In this document: positions 11,409-22,008 of the stretch, piece after piece
Numbering within the stretch: the first letter of the stretch is position 1
Layout of the letters: each line of letters starts with the position of its first letter
NCBI GenBank assembly: GCA_018894105.1
Contig: CM032118.1
Location: 28,314,690 to 28,378,689 of the forward strand
Reading direction: 5' to 3'
Source: Jacaranda mimosifolia
Lineage: Eukaryota; Streptophyta; Magnoliopsida; Lamiales; Bignoniaceae
Length of the DNA stretch: 64,000 bases
Notes under the pieces: generated by a model
Told to the model about the DNA's origin: nothing
Databases searched by the model: none
What the model saw: the letters and a program-made list of their open reading frames with translations, nothing else
Made by a program: the position numbers and the translations under genes

Positions 11409-12017
11409 GTAATATATAATATCATATATTTATATATATAACATGCATATATACATATATATATATTTTATATTTTTTATAAACATATAAGTATGATTAA
11501 TTTAAACCATTCACTTTCCAAAATCGAGCGGTTTGATACAAAGAAGGGAGAAATTAATAAAAATTAAAAAAATAAAGAAAAAAGAAAGTTAAAATATAAA
11601 TATAGTACTTGATTTATATAAATATGTTATATATTTTATAAATATCAAATTATATATATATATGTGTGTATTTATGTGTATGTAAATTTATAAATATTAA
11701 ATAGTATTCAATTTATATAAATATGTTATATATATTTCATAAATATAAAACTATTTAATTTTAGATTAAACAAAAGAAAAAAAATATATTTATATATGTG
11801 TATATAGATATGTTATAAGTAATTTTATATACATACAGATGTATATATTATACATATATGTATTTATATATTATTTTACATATATGTTATATATGTGTAT
11901 GTATATATAATTTTATAGATATTACATAGTATTTAATTTATATAAATATGTTATGTATTTTATAAATGTAAAACTATTTAATTCAGATTAAATAAAAAAG
12001 AAAAACATAAGGATGTA
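11409..12017. repeat. AT-rich tract with a thrice-repeated unit
   Basis: Nearly pure A/T with (AT)n and TATATGTGTATG runs. A unit containing TTTATATAAATATGTTATAT, a TTTATAAAT block and, in two copies, AAACTATTTAATT plus AGATTAAA occurs at about 11605-11660, 11700-11775 and 11925-11995. No coding frame. Confidence 0.6.
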
Positions 12018-12197
12018 AAATAATTTTATATATATGAGGGTATTTTCATCTATGCAATATAAAATTCAACTTATATAGACAAAAGGAGGTAGTGAGCCAT
12101 AATTTAAAAATATAAGGCGGCATTTCAACCTTTTTTTATCACAAGGAGGTAAATCACTCATTTCACATTTCACGGGAGGTAGAAAGATTTTTGCCCC
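12018..12197 (-). mobile_element. Putative MULE terminal region (outer end near 12197)
   Basis: Read on the minus strand this begins GGGGCAAAAATC, then has ACCTCC repeated four times at spaced intervals and an AAAATACCCTC motif. A G-rich start followed by short dispersed repeats is the usual look of a MULE terminal inverted repeat, and it sits upstream of the MULE transposase in the right orientation. The partner terminus would lie left of the window, so the pairing cannot be tested here. Confidence 0.45.
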
Positions 12198-13084
12198 TAT
12201 TATATCAATACACTGTAATTAATTATCAAAATCGAAAAAGATATAAAACTTGTAACTAGAAAATAAAAGATAAAGATTCATATTTGAAAATGAGAAACCC
12301 TATCCAAACTCTTGACCACAAAAAACTAGAATCCTAAGTTATGAAAGTTGAAATAATATAAACTACGAACAAGTACATCCATAAGAGCGACTTACTATCA
12401 CACATCTATGTATTAGACATGATTGGGTCAATAATCTTATTTATAATATATGAAATCTAGCTAGTTTTCTCACCACAAATCAAAACCATTGGTTAGCTTA
12501 ACGAAAAGCTTGAATACCTTTAAAATTCATTTATACACACAGTGATAGAATTGCAAGTAAAGCTCATGTATAACTACAAAATGGACATATTAACTGAACT
12601 TCACAAAGTCTTACACCCCATTTTGGTATTCCATGGCTTTAAAAAATGAAACAGCTACTCAGACCTTGATTTAACAATTAATAAATTAATAAAGAACATC
12701 CTAATACTCTTAAGAACTAGATAAACACATATATATATATACATAAATATATATTTTCAGCAGCTCATGTACAAGCATAATTGTGTGCACGGATTTGAAT
12801 TCTATGAACTCTATCACATATTCAAGTACCCCACGCTCTGCAACAACATAACAACTTTGGTACTATTTAGGAATGTCTCGACCACAAAAGAGACTCCATT
12901 ACTCCAGGATTAGCTTTGAAAGTCCAGAATCTTGATGCGCCAAAAGACGTAAATATATATCAATACACTATAGCACACAATTGCCAATTAATCGACTCAA
13001 CCTGTTTGAATACCACAATGCAAATGCCATAAGCAGAGACACTCGGGAAATGATAGATAGCGAGGATCCTGGTTGTAGGAAAAT
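12198..13084. other. Unassigned AT-rich sequence
   Basis: No open frame of note, no clear repeat of other parts of the window and no RNA gene recognised. It may belong to the old gypsy element G3, whose 3' end is at 15014 and 46512, but nothing here shows that directly. Confidence 0.4.
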
Positions 13085-13650
13085 GATGCTTATGTGGTTT
13101 ATTAATAAACAAGGTTAGACCAAGTAACCTTAAAAGTATTATAAAAGACCTTATAGGAAACATTTTGCGTTATTTCTTGGGTCTCATTCGCCAATATTTA
13201 TGAGACGATTAGCCATTAGAACATAAGGACATTGGTTGAAATGAGAGAGAGTCTTTAGAGTATTAAAATAAGACCAATTATCACTAATAAAGACTTATGG
13301 GATAATGATAAGAACTAAATAAGCCCTTTGAAAATGGAATCTAGATGCCCCTTCACATAAACTACCTGGTCTAGGTTGAAAATCTATAATTACTTTAAGG
13401 ATGATGCTTTTGTGGTTTATTGATAAATGCAATCAGGTGAGCAGAACCTAGATAGTATTAGGGAGGCATTTGGATAGAATTTGACTCTAGTGAAATGAAA
13501 CTCTTCTGGGTTATTGATAAATGCAACTTAATCAACAACTTTAAAAGTATCATAAAAGACCTTATGGAAATACCATGGTTATTTGGAAGCCGTTCACCGA
13601 AGTTTATGAGGAGACTAATAATTAGAACATAAGGGCCTTGACTAAAAGTA
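13085..13650 (+). repeat. Dispersed duplication (copies near 13085-13240 and 13490-13650)
   Basis: Two blocks share ordered motifs: GGTTTATT(A/G)ATAAA or GGGTTATTGATAAATGCAA, then AAAAGTAT(T/C)ATAAAAGACCTTAT, a divergent centre, TTTATGAG(A/G)(C/A)GA, and ATTAGAACATAAGG(A/G)C. A third partial copy of the first motif is at about 13400-13430. In one frame both give a related peptide ending FMRRL.IRT. The function is not recognised. Confidence 0.55.
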
Positions 13651-14949
13651 TGAAAGGATTATTTGTGTACCAAGAAAGAACATCTAGTAGACTCAGAATA
13701 AGTGAAAAAGTCATACTGTAATTACGTTGGTGGTATGATATCTATAGAGATGCAAGTTACCCGTCAAGTTAGTAATTTGAGTATCAAATGGAAAACAAAT
13801 ACAGTTAGGAATGTATAACCTCAAGAGAGACAATAGAGTGAACTTACTGAAGCCAAGATTTTAGATACTTGGAAATAACTAGGGAATTGGTTAAAAGTAC
13901 GACGTTCTTTATGTTTTACCCACTAATATCATTGGTTTGTTCAAGATTTTTCTAGGTGGTGAATTGGCGAACTTAATACATGGAGAAAGGTACTAACAGG
14001 CTTGTGAATAAAGAAAAGGATTAGCTTATGCTAGCTATTATTCTTTTTACAGAGTTTGCAGAATTGTTCATGCGCTTGTGTTCTCACCAAAAAATAAATT
14101 ACAAGAAAGGGATCGTAGGTACCCCAAGAGAACTTAGATCCTGAAAGCAGAATTATCCTATTAAGAATATATGACTTATCATTTTGGGTTGTCTCATTAA
14201 AACAAGATCACCCTTATGGACTAATGGAATTTCCTAGAAAAATATGGACTATAATATGTTATCTAACCATAGACACTCAAATCAAAAGAATGAGAGGAAT
14301 AGAATTATATATCCAAGTTGCAAATGTGAAGTTCTAATTAAAGTTAAGACATTATGAAACACTTGGTTCCTTGAGAGGAGATAGAATTTGATCATACCAA
14401 AGTTGGGACCACTGTAAGTTGAAGAAGATTGAAGAATATGCCAAGAATAATGGTTTCTTAGGTTATGACAAATATGTCAAATATGATCTTCCTAAGATCA
14501 TAGATCCATTAATTGAAATAGGAATAATCTTTGAATGAATGAGATGTCTAGTGAATTTTGAGAATTAGAGAAATAGATTAATCTTGATACTAGTCTTATC
14601 TTTCTTCAGGAGACTTAAAAAAATATCAAATATACCTATACCCTAAAGTGAATATAGGGTCACAAGGGGATGATCTCACATACGAAAGACTTGAGGAATA
14701 GGAATAGATGATTTTACTGGACATGAGATATGGAAGGCAACTTCAAACACATGATGAGATATGAAATGATCAAGTAGGAGTAAGTAATGAAGAAACTCAC
14801 GACAGTAATTCCAATGACAAGAGTTACCACTTTTCTATGACAAGATAAGAGCACTTGACATTAGAGAAAGAAAAATGTGGAACCAATTGGATTAAAGAAA
14901 ATAAGATTTGTAACAAAATTATCCTTGGGGATAGTAATATGGTGAATGA
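13651..14949. other. Unassigned sequence, probably gypsy G3 internal region
   Basis: Mildly purine-rich on the plus strand with many short frames and no domain I can name. Its right end runs into the presumed 3' end of a gypsy internal region, so it may be eroded pol. No RT, RNase H or integrase motif could be read with confidence. Confidence 0.35.
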
Positions 14950-15014
14950 TGGCACTACAAGATCTTTAATATTACAGATAGAAATCTGGGGACCAGATTC
15001 TCAGAAGGTAGGGA
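14950..15014 (+). other. Presumed 3' end of G3 pol and polypurine tract, interrupted by copia A
   Basis: The plus strand reads a frame ending NLGTRFSEG, similar to the tail of many plant gypsy polyproteins, and then GAAGGTAGGGA. Across the 31.5-kb copia element the sequence continues GGGGAGAGT and then TGTAATACCCC, a typical gypsy LTR start. Together these look like a polypurine tract plus LTR split by insertion. Confidence 0.55.
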
Positions 15015-15620
15015 TGAAGGTTAGTAAGCAACTAGGATCCAATAATAAAACTTCAAAAGCTCAAAACAACTAGTGATTACAATCTACCAAGGATCTATTC
15101 ATGCTTTTAATTCAGATTTAGTTAGAGATTTACCTCAAAGAGCAAATTTCCAAAGTCACAATGGTGAACACTTCATCGATCCAGATTCTGGAAGACTTTG
15201 GAACAACAGAGAACCAGTAACTTTTTCCCCGGTTAGAGTGCTCCAAGAATTATGAAACAAAATCTGAAACTCTTCAACTCTTTGAAGAAGTCGCTGTAAA
15301 AATTTGGAGCAAAAATCAGTCTGGATCCCTAAAAAAAATTTAGCAAGTGAATACTATGTTCCAGTGGATCTCTAAAGCGAGCAAATCAAATGCTTTGCCT
15401 CTATTGTAATGATCTACACACCAATTGATCCTCCAAGTTCCACTCAATTTTAGTTGGAGAAAATGAACGGAATATCAATAGTGAAGGCCGATTTTTGAGG
15501 CTGGAGAAGAAGAGAAAACAAAGCCTCAACACATGAAGTAATGTTTGAAAAAGAATTTTTGGAGGGAAGTGTGAATGAATCTAATTCTTCACACCTTTTG
15601 CAAAATGGCTGAACTCTCCC

Positions 15621-15674
15621 TTTCTATACCTATAGATAGATGTTGGATGGTGTGATGCCAAGTGGCATCACACC
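15621..15674 (-). promoter_or_regulatory. Copia LTR promoter: palindrome plus TATA-like tract (A 3' LTR)
   Basis: Positions 15649-15674 form a 26-bp palindrome with perfect 12-bp arms (GGTGTGATGCCA and its complement). A further half-site, TTGGCATCACACC, follows directly on the high-coordinate side. In transcription direction the TATA-like tract comes next, at about 15621-15642. Confidence 0.6.
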
Positions 15675-15810
15675 TTGGCATCACACCTTCTATGAGGGGG
15701 GCGACCAAGTGGGGTGCCAAGGTGGCAAATTTGAATTCAAATCTCATTTAAATTTCATTTGTATTTTAATTTAATTTGGAATCTAATTTCAAATTAATTA
15801 AAATACCAAC

Positions 15811-16197
15811 TAGGGTTGTAAATGGATATTCGAAAAAAAATTTATCGTTCGCATTCATATATGTTTATACAAAATTTATCCGCATCCATTTAAAACGGAT
15901 ATTATTTGTATTCAATTAGTAGATATTCGATTATAAATGGATATGGATATGGTAAATGCATATTCGATCTGTTTAATATCTGATCCGAATGCATATTTAT
16001 TAAATAATATATTATTTATATTTTTCAATAGAAATCTCATAATCCATATATGTATATATATAAATTATAATTGAAGAATTGGGAAGAAAAAAGAATAAAT
16101 TTAAAAAATTATTGTAATATAGAGAAAAAAAATTGAAGAATAAAATTAATCAACATAATTATTGTTGGTTGACTTTATAATTAATGTACTTAAACAC

Positions 16198-16266
<69 letters not shown>

Positions 16267-16664
16267 GAAGTCAATTATTAATTTGAAATTATGCTATTTG
16301 TTTAATTGCTTTCGTTTTATGAAATTATATGCTTCCTTCTATTAATTAAAATATGTATTTGTTATAGGTTTATAGATTCACGTATTTGGATATTCGTAAC
16401 TGGATATCTAAATAATTATCATCAAATATAAATATGAAATAATAATTCGAATACGGATAAGTTTAATAAAATATGAATGCATCTGAATAATTATAATCGA
16501 ATACAGATATATCCGAATCCGACTGATATCCGATGGATACGAATTTGAATATCATTTTTAAATATCCATCAAATTCGTATCCGTATTCGAATATTCGAAA
16601 AGTTAAACAGACACGAATATGAAAACAATGTATCCGATTCGTTTAATATCCATTTACACTCCTA
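15811..16664. mobile_element. hAT-like non-autonomous element (854 bp) in the A 3' LTR
   Basis: The termini are TAGGGTTGTAAATGGATAT and, at the other end, ATATCCATTTACACTCCTA, an inverted pair with two mismatches. The flanking 8-mers ATACCAAC (15803-15810) and ATGCCAAT (16665-16672) differ by two transitions, and the 8-bp size is that of hAT elements. The uninterrupted LTR copies read straight across this point. The interior has many GGATATTCG and CGAATATCC-type subterminal motifs and an (ATT)n microsatellite, but no transposase frame. Confidence 0.82.
16198..16266 (+). repeat. (ATT)n microsatellite
   Basis: About 69 bases of uninterrupted ATT/TTA repeat, roughly 23 units, inside the hAT-like element. 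Confidence 0.95.
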
Positions 16665-17397
16665 ATGCCAATTCAAATGAACTCTTCGTTTGATTCTTTC
16701 CTCCAAAAATAATTCTTCTCATTAATTAAATTAAACACTTTACTTTAATTAATTTAACTTTGACTTAACTCTTAAGTCAACAAGCTTAACTCTTAAGCTC
16801 AATTTTGTTAACTTAACTCTTAAGTTGACCAATAGATAGTCACTTGGCACTAAATAATTAACTCCTTAATTATTCGTCTCATTTAACTCCTTACATTAGT
16901 CGACTAATTCAACACTTAAATTAATCAAGCCAAAAACTAACCTTCAATTTGGCACCTCAAAATCGATCACCTATGAGTAATTTTCTAGCTCTTAGAAAAA
17001 TTCCTCCTTCAACTTTTGAAGTCAATTGGATTTTATATGTGATCAATAGGTTCTACCATTAATTGGACATAGGCTCACAACTCCTTATAACTTTTGAATA
17101 TCATATATTCATTTTAGTTTAAACTCATTTAAAGTAAATTGACTCAATTCAATTAATCTTATTAATTGAAGAGTGTCCAATCTCCATGTTTGATGTCCAA
17201 CCTCAAGCCCATGGAACCTAACTAATTGGCCGAAATGAATGCTTTTGGAGAATCATTATAGCTCTACGCTTACTATACAAATACAGTCCTTCGTTTTCTA
17301 TCTCCCGAAAGAGGCCTAGGGCAAAATATTTGTCGACTCCCGAACAACCTCGATACTATGTCTCTATTCTCAATGTTCAATTCCTTTGTATGACATC

Positions 17398-19625
17398 TGT
17401 TGGAATAGTGCCCGACAAGCCAATATGATTGGTCTTGTAAAACTATTTCCTTGTATAACAATCTTGATTGAATGATATTCTTTATATGGCTATCTTCATC
17501 TTATGCTCTTTATTACTTCACTTGCATCTAGATAAAGCCCGTAGATCACTTATGACAAAGGGGCTTAGTTCAGTGACCATGGAATAAGTTTTACACAATC
17601 ATGATCTTAAATCTTCCAAGTCATAGGAACTTTATGAGACAGGGCATCTAAGATCCAGACAGACTTATGCTAACGATGCATAAATCTAAGAGTTGGATAT
17701 TGCTCCATTCCATGAGCAACTATATGAGATATGGGTACATCTTAGTAGGTGCTTGTTAAAGAATAAGGCACTAAAGACCCACTTGGAGAATCCACTAGAT
17801 AGCCGGAGTGGCAAGTTAGTAGTTGCAAGTTCTCCAGCTTGCACTAGTGCATATTATTAGTCCTTTGACCAGAAGATCCATGGTAACCTTGTGTCTGGTC
17901 CTCATGCTTTGACTCTTCCTTGACCACTTAGCGGGTATTTCGAGTTGAGGTTGGGTATGAGCTATTTGGCATGGAGGTTTGTGAGATCCAAGAAGGAATC
18001 CAACTCCTCACTTTTGTGAAGGGCGAGTACACCTCTAATGTGTTCTATAATAATTGATTATAAGAAATCCTTGCGCAAGGTGGTATGACAATTTGGAAAA
18101 GGAGTTTTTCAAAGGTGAGGTCATACAAAAGAAATAAACATTGAGAATAGAGATATAGTATCAAGGCTATTAGAGAGCTGACAAATATCTTGCCCTAAGC
18201 CTCTTTCGGGAGATAGGAGACGGAAAGACCGTATTTGCATGGCAAGCGTATAGCTATGATGGTTCTCCAAAAGCATTCATTTTGGCCAATTAGTTGGGTT
18301 CCATGGGCTTGAGGTTGGACATCGACCATGGAGATTAGGTACTCTTCAATTAATGAGATTAATTAAATTGAGTTGATTAATTTAAAAGTATTTTAAACTA
18401 AAATAAATATGTGATATTCAAAAGTCACAAGGAGTTGTGAGCCCATGTCCAATGATTTGTAGAACCTATTGGGTCACACAAAAAATCCAATTAACCTCCT
18501 AGTTAATGGAGCAATTTTCTAAGAGTTAGAAAATCACTCCTTGGTGACCGATTTTGAGGTACTAAATTGAAGGTCAAATTTTAGCTTGATTAATTTAAGT
18601 GTTAAATTAATCAACTAATTTAAGGAGTTAAATTAAACCAATAGTTAAGGATTTAATTATTTGGTGCCAAGTGACCATCAATTGGTCAAGTTAATTTAAT
18701 GAGTTAAATTAACAAAATTGAGCTTAAGAGTTAAGCTTATTTGACTTAATAGTTAAGTCAAATGTTAATTAATTAAATTAAAGTGTTTAATTTAATTAGT
18801 GAGAGGAATAAATTTTGAAGGAAAAATTCAAATGAAAGGTTCATTTGAATTTAGCATCTTAATTAATTTGAAATTAGATTTCAAATGAAATTAAAATGCA
18901 CATGCAATCCAAATGAGATTTGAATTCAAATTTGCCATCTTGGCTGCCCCTCCCCTCCCTCATGGAAGGTGTGATGCCACTTGGCATCACACCATCCAAC
19001 ATCTATATATAGATATATAGAGAGAGGGAGGATCGACCATACACATGAAAGGTGTGAAGGATTAGATTCTTCCATAATTCCCTCCAAAACTCCCTTTCCA
19101 AACATTGCTTCATGTGTTGAGGCTTTGTTCTCTCTTCTTCTCCTACCTCAAAAATTAGCCTTCACCATTGATATTCTACTCATTTTCTCCATCTAAAATT
19201 TAGTGGAATTTGGAGGATCAATTGGTGTGTGGATCATATCAATAGGCATTTGATTTTTTAAGCTTTGAAGATCCACTGGAACAGAGCAGTCACTTGCAAA
19301 TATTTTCCAAGCACTCCAAATCGAGTTTTGCTCTGAATTTTTATAGAAACTTTCTTAAGGAGTTGAGTAGTTCCAGATTTTTTTTTTGTGATTTTTGGAA
19401 TACTCTAATCGAGGCAAAAGTTGTTGTTTCTCCACTGTGTTAAAGTTGCTAGAATTTGGATTGGTGAAGTGTTCACCCTAAAGACCTTGGAAATTTGCTT
19501 TTTGAGGTAACACTCTAACTAAATCTGAATTCCTAGCATGATTAGATCCTTGGTAGGCTATAAGCACTAGTTATTTTGAGCTTTTGAAGTTTGATAATAG
19601 GATCCTAGTGGCTTACTAACCTTCA
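17398..19625 (+). mobile_element. Solo LTR of the same copia family, inserted in opposite orientation
   Basis: It starts TGTTGGAATAGTGC and ends ACTAACCTTCA, the reverse complement of the minus-strand LTR copies, and is 2228 bp. The flanks are ACATC (17393-17397) and ACCTC (19626-19630). The uninterrupted LTR has one ACCTC at this point, so this is a target duplication with one change. There is no internal sequence, so it arose by LTR-LTR recombination or as a solo derivative. It creates large inverted repeats with the host LTR on both sides. Confidence 0.9.
18968..19020 (+). promoter_or_regulatory. Copia LTR promoter: palindrome plus TATA-like tract (solo LTR)
   Basis: A perfect 26-bp palindrome at 18968-18993 has arms GGTGTGATGCCA and TGGCATCACACC around CT. 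CTATATATAG follows at 19003-19012, nine bases downstream. This is the best preserved copy of this arrangement. Confidence 0.65.
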
Positions 19626-20347
19626 ACCTCATCTTTGGAAAACTCTTTTTTCAAATTGTCACACCACCTTGTGCAAAAATTTCTTGGAATCGGTCATTAT
19701 AGAACACATAGGAGATGTATTCACCCTTCACAAAAGCGAGGAGCCGGACTCCATTTTAGATCTCACAAACCTCTATGCCTAGTAGCTCATATCTAATCTC
19801 AACCTAAAAGACCCGCTACGTGGTGAAGGAAGAGTCAAAGCATAAGGACCAAACACAATGTTACCACAGATCCTTAGGTCAGAGGACTAATAATATGCGC
19901 TAGTGTAAGCTGAAAAACTTGCCACTACCGACTTGCCACTCCGGCTATCCAGTGGATTCTCCAAATGGGTCTTCAGTGCCTTATTCTCTAACAAGCACCT
20001 ACTGACATGCACCCATATCTCATATGGTTGCTCATGGAATTGAGCAATGTCTAACACTTGGATTAATGCATCGTTAGTGCAAATCTATCCAGATCTTAGA
20101 TGCCCTATCTCATAAGATCCTATGACTTGGAAGATTTAAGATCACGACCGCCAAAACTTATTCCATGGTCATTGAACCAAGTCCTATAGTCATGAGTGAT
20201 CTAAGGGCTTCATCCAAATGCGAGTGAAGTAATAGAGAGCATAGGATAAATATAGTCATATAAAGAATATCATTCAATGAAGATTGTTTTACAAGGAAAT
20301 AGCTTTCGCAAGGCCAATTCTATTAGCTTAGGGGCACTATTTCAACA

Positions 20348-20363
20348 ATCTCCCATTTTCCCT
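20348..20363 (-). other. Element A polypurine tract
   Basis: On the minus strand AGGGAAAATGGGAGAT lies directly before the LTR start TGTTGAAATA. It corresponds to the GGCAAGTGGGAGAT of the other copies, with some drift. Confidence 0.8.
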
Positions 20364-20830
20364 AAAGCCAATGCCCCATGGCCTTGGGACATATCTTCTT
20401 AAGATGTCATTCAAAGGCCTTTTGCATTAGGGGTTATGTTAGTTAATCTATTATATTTTCTTCTGAGACAACTCTCTCCACTCGAATGTCGGCTTTATCA
20501 ATGATCTCCTAGATCCAATGGAATCGCCTCAAAATGTGCTTAGATTTCTAATGAGATCTTGGCTCTTTATCTTGCACCACCGCCCTATTGTTGTCACAGA
20601 AGACAACTACTGGCACAGCAATGCTAGGCACTACATTAAACTCTTGAATAAAGTTTTTCATCCAAACACCATCATTTCCAGCTTCCGAAGCTGCAATATA
20701 TTCTGCCTCTGTGTTATAATCAGTGTGGAGTCTTGTTTAGAGCTCTTCCAACACACCACGCTGCCATTGAGGCAAAATATAAATTCAAAAGTGGATTTTA
20801 AGTAATCTATATTAGACTGGAAACTAGAAT
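20364..20830 (-). pseudogene. Element A RNase H remnant
   Basis: Minus-strand frames contain EAEYIAASEA, a VWMKNFIQ-like segment (MKNFIQE), CDNN followed by AVV, and SKHILRRFHLI, the conserved C-terminal RNase H blocks of plant copia elements (TEAEYiAaseA.KEgvWlk.fl...cDN..Ai.lak.p..H.rtKHI..ryHfiRe.i). The enzyme degrades the RNA strand during reverse transcription. Stops occur throughout. It ends just before the PPT. Confidence 0.78.
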
Positions 20831-21074
20831 CCAAAACCCCTCAAGTTTCAATTCGCCATTGCTGTATGCCAGAAATAAATCCTTAGTTCTTCTCAAGTAC
20901 TTGAGGATTAATTTCACAGCTATCTAGTGACTCTCATCGAGATTAGATTGGAACTTACTCATAACACTTAGCGAGTGTGCCATATCCGATCTTATACATT
21001 AAACTGCATATATTATGCTATCAATAGCAGAGGCGTAAGGTATGTAGAATATTCTCTGTCTCTCATTTTCAGTC

Positions 21075-21948
21075 TTAGGGGGCCATAAACTTGGAGAGTC
21101 GAATGCCATGTCCCATGGGAAGGATTCCCTTATTGGATTCTTTCATACTAAACCTCTTTAGTATTTTGTCAATGTACAGAGTCTGGGATAACCCCAACAT
21201 CCTTTTGGATCTATCTCTATAGATACATATTCCAAACACATAGGATGCTTCCCCTAAATCCTTCATGGAGATCCTGTATAGATAACCTTGCTTTAGTATA
21301 CTCTAACATTCCTACCTCATTCCCAATGAGAAGGATATCATTGAAATAAATCACAATAAACTGTATCGAACTCCCACTAGCCTTTTTATACACACATGAT
21401 TCATACACATTTTTGACAAAGCCAAATGATTTGATTGTTTTGTCAAAACATGTGTTCCAACTTTGAGATGCTTTTTTAAGTTTATAAATTGACCTCTGGA
21501 GTTTGCAAACCTTTTGCTCAGTCCCATTAGATGTAAAACATTGTGGTTGCTCCATGTAAATATCTTCTTCAATGTCTCCATTAAGAAAAGTGATTTTCAC
21601 ATCCATTTTCCATATCTCATAGTCATAATATATAGCTATGGCAAGTAGAATCCGAATGGACTTAGGCATAGCAGCCGGTGAAAAGGTTTCTGTGAAATCA
21701 ATACTGGGTCTTTGAGTATAACCTTTTGCCACTAGTCGTGCCTTAAAGGTCACCACCTCTCCATCAACTCTAAGCTTTCGCTTATAGATCCACTTGCAAC
21801 CAACGAGAACTATTTCCTCTAGTGGATCTACCAAAGTCCATACTTTGTTGGAGCACATGGAGTCCATTTCGGATCTCATGGCTTCTAGCCAATGCCATGA
21901 ATCTATGTCCAACATAGCTTCTTCGAAGGTCTTTGGATCACTATCCAA
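21075..21948 (-). pseudogene. Element A reverse transcriptase (RVT_2), catalytic motif mutated
   Basis: A 243-codon open stretch (21217-21948) holds the RVT_2 blocks in order: WLEAMRSEMDSM, KWIYKRKLRVDGEV, FKARLVAKGYTQ, FTETFSPAAMPKSIRILLAIA, MDVKITFLNGDIEEDIYMEQP and LKKASQSWN. It then reads YFNDILLIGN where YVDDILLIGN is expected, so one of the two catalytic aspartates is Asn. A frameshift near 21260 moves the C-terminus (MKDLGEASYVFGI) to a second frame at 21075-21266. It cannot be active as it stands. The upstream open segment at 22009-22191 is the integrase-RT linker. Confidence 0.88.
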
Positions 21949-22008
21949 TTGGCCTGTTTCATGAAAGATCCAAGCCTTTCGGGTTGCTACTTAATTCGGT
22001 CCGACTTT

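Larger units (their letters stand above)
15015..20347 (-). repeat. Element A 3' LTR, interrupted twice
   Basis: It starts TGAAGGTTAGTAAG and ends TTTCAACA, followed by the PPT. Subtracting the hAT-like element with its 8-bp duplication and the solo LTR with its 5-bp duplication leaves about 2238 bp. The remaining parts align in order with 24717-26662, 31777-34017 and 56908-59135. The frames seen here have no gene similarity. Confidence 0.88.

Noticed and set aside
10468..13084. Missing 5' LTR of G3
   Set aside because: I looked for the TGTAATACCCC start and the ACTCACTAAGTT block and found neither. The left part is better explained as the MULE 5' end.
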